Of a stretch of DNA of 6,391 bases, positions 5,675-6,391 are shown one piece after another. The position numbers and the translations under genes were made by a program. The notes beneath the pieces were generated by a model. It searched no databases. It was not told the origin of the DNA and was given only the letters and a program-made list of their open reading frames with translations. Source of the DNA: Rickettsiales bacterium. GTDB lineage: Bacteria > Pseudomonadota > Alphaproteobacteria > Methylaequorales > Methylaequoraceae. The stretch's first letter is position 1. Each line of letters opens with the position of its first letter. Where the stretch lies: NCBI GenBank assembly GCA_002711625.1, contig PARR01000008.1:14458-20848 (forward strand), read 5' to 3'.

Positions 5675-5962
5675 TATTTTTGCTCCTGAATCAACTGAAA
5701 GTGAATTGGTTTTTAATTTTCCGTCTATACTACCTGTTCCAGAAACTTCAAGAAAATCTGCTGTCACTTCGCCTTTTACCATACCTTCTATCTTTAAGTG
5801 CTCAGCATTTAGGTTGCCGTCAAAGTCGCTTGACTGCTCAATAACTACTGATTTGGCAATAATATTTCCCTTAAATTTTCCTGCAAGCACAACCTGACTG
5901 TTTTTGGCTTCAAGAGTACCTTCCATAAGAAGGTCTTTATTTATGTATGTAAGATCACTCAA
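5645..5962 (-). CDS. Bactofilin (second of tandem pair), TTG start
   Basis: A 105-residue polymer-forming cytoskeletal protein. Bactofilins build filaments from a right-handed beta-helix without nucleotide and often scaffold cell-wall enzymes. The sequence is almost entirely the repeating short-strand pattern with regular hydrophobic and glycine turns: MEGTLEAKNSQVVLAGKFKGNI (read as 13-34), VVIEQSSDFDGNLNAEHLKIEG, KGEVTADFLEVSGTGSIDGKL, and LSVDSGAKISGNV near the C-terminus. It is short for the family, lacks the usual IGKG N-terminus and has practically no C-terminal tail. The start is TTG: a GGAG lies 7 bases upstream and no ATG exists before residue 13. It follows its paralogue by 14 bases, so both are on one transcript. 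Its 3' end overlaps the convergent 90-residue gene by 30 bases. Family assignment is confident; the start is likely. Confidence 0.88.
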   Translation of the reverse strand: MSDLTYINKDLLMEGTLEAKNSQVVLAGKFKGNIIAKSVVIEQSSDFDGNLNAEHLKIEGMVKGEVTADFLEVSGTGSIDGKLKTNSLSVDSGAKISGNVSRITS

Positions 5963-5969
5963 ATAATAT

Positions 5970-5973
5970 CTCC
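5970..5973 (-). promoter_or_regulatory. Shine-Dalgarno deciding the TTG start of bactofilin 2
   Basis: The minus strand reads ATTGGAGATATTAT then TTG. GGAG sits 7 bases before the TTG, inside the 14-base gap after the TAA of bactofilin 1. This supports TTG initiation over the internal ATG at codon 13, which would remove the first strand. Confidence 0.65.
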
Positions 5974-5976
5974 AAT

Positions 5977-6363
5977 TTAGTCTTCATTTTTAGATACAGA
6001 CGATGATTCGTTTTCAATTGTTTCTTTATTTTTCTTAAGTTTCTTTTCATCCCAATTATGAACTATTTTACAATTGAGTGCAGCCCCTCTATCCATTTGC
6101 AAAGATTTATAGTTAATTTCACCAGCTATAACCGAAGAGTCTGTAAGCCACACTGAATCTGCTTTAATTTTTCCTTGGTAGTTACCGGAAATTACAACTA
6201 ATTCAGACTGTATGGAACCCTCTAGTGTTGCCGATTTACCAACAGTAATCTTTTCAGACTTAATATCAGCTTCGACTCTACCATTAATCTCAATGGTGGA
6301 TGCGTTAGATATTTTACCTTTAAAAATTACGCCTTTTCCAATAATTGATTGATTTTCAGCCAT
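5977..6363 (-). CDS. Bactofilin (first of tandem pair)
   Basis: A 128-residue bactofilin, close to the usual length of small family members. It has the classic start SIIGKGVIFKGKISNAS (6-22), followed by beta-helix turns: EINGRVEADIKSEKITVGKS, ATLEGSIQSELVVISGNYQG, KIKADSVWLTDSSVIAGEI and YKSLQMDRGAALNCKI (to about 100). Residues 101-128 are a charged, disordered tail (Lys/Glu/Asn/Ser). Bactofilins polymerise on or near the membrane and commonly recruit cell-wall enzymes. In many alphaproteobacteria the gene neighbours an M23 peptidase, and whatever lies just beyond this window is worth checking for that. The ATG has an AAGGGA site about 5 bases upstream. The downstream paralogue begins 14 bases after the stop, suggesting co-expression and mixed filaments. 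Confidence 0.92.
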   Translation of the reverse strand: MAENQSIIGKGVIFKGKISNASTIEINGRVEADIKSEKITVGKSATLEGSIQSELVVISGNYQGKIKADSVWLTDSSVIAGEINYKSLQMDRGAALNCKIVHNWDEKKLKKNKETIENESSSVSKNED

Positions 6364-6391
6364 ATTATCCCTTTGATTTCAAGCCCTTGCT
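6364..6391 (-). promoter_or_regulatory. Upstream edge of bactofilin 1 with Shine-Dalgarno
   Basis: These 28 bases carry AAAGGGAT just before the bactofilin ATG, a usable ribosome-binding site. One minus-strand frame reads SKGLKSKG and then TAA at 6365-6367. This could be the tail of an upstream gene ending 1 base before the bactofilin start, but eight codons are too few to call a gene. Confidence 0.45.

Noticed and set aside
5503..5897. Open frames antisense to the 90-residue protein and to bactofilin 2
   Set aside because: Both are reverse images of better supported genes; the bactofilin repeat pattern produces a regular but meaningless antisense peptide.
6365..6391. C-terminal end of an upstream gene (SKGLKSKG then stop)
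   Set aside because: Eight codons are too few; a second frame is equally open. Noted in the edge feature only.

Overview
The window is a very AT-rich, densely coding piece of a bacterial chromosome. It most resembles a streamlined, probably marine, alphaproteobacterium (a Pelagibacterales/HIMB59-like genome). The lineage is inferred from the base composition, the alphaproteobacterial flavour of the phosphoenolpyruvate carboxylase (PEPC)-family protein, the tandem bactofilins and the near absence of intergenic DNA. No 16S or other phylogenetic marker is present to prove it. No RNA gene, mobile element, CRISPR array or clear intrinsic terminator was seen.

Layout. (1) From base 1 to 2865, plus strand: a PEPC-family gene whose 5' end lies outside the window, because the frame is open to base 1. 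It ends by overlapping the 3' end of the next gene by 25 bases. (2) From 5308 down to 2841, minus strand: five genes packed head to tail (GTGA overlap, ATGA overlap, 11-base overlap, then TAA directly abutting ATG). In transcription order they encode a protein with a nitrile-hydratase-leader-like (NHLP-like) domain, an exported Sel1-repeat protein, a 78-residue unknown, a small exported four-cysteine protein, and a six-transmembrane voltage-gated potassium channel. (3) From 5309 to 5401: a 93-base, extremely AT-rich divergent intergenic region with an (AAAT)n microsatellite and a perfect 10-base tandem repeat. It is the only sizeable non-coding stretch. (4) From 5402 to 5674, plus strand: an unrecognised 90-residue protein, overlapping by 30 bases the 3' end of (5). 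(5) From 6363 down to 5645, minus strand: two tandem bactofilin genes, the second starting at TTG behind a good Shine-Dalgarno sequence.

How they may work together. The bactofilins are a paralogous pair likely to co-assemble as a cytoskeletal scaffold. The five-gene cluster is almost certainly one transcript with translational coupling. It links a cytoplasmic NHLP-like protein, two exported proteins and a membrane K+ channel. I know of no described system with this composition, and it is the best candidate for something new here. The PEPC-family protein keeps most catalytic residues but has an altered active-site loop and lacks the usual C-terminus, so its activity deserves checking.
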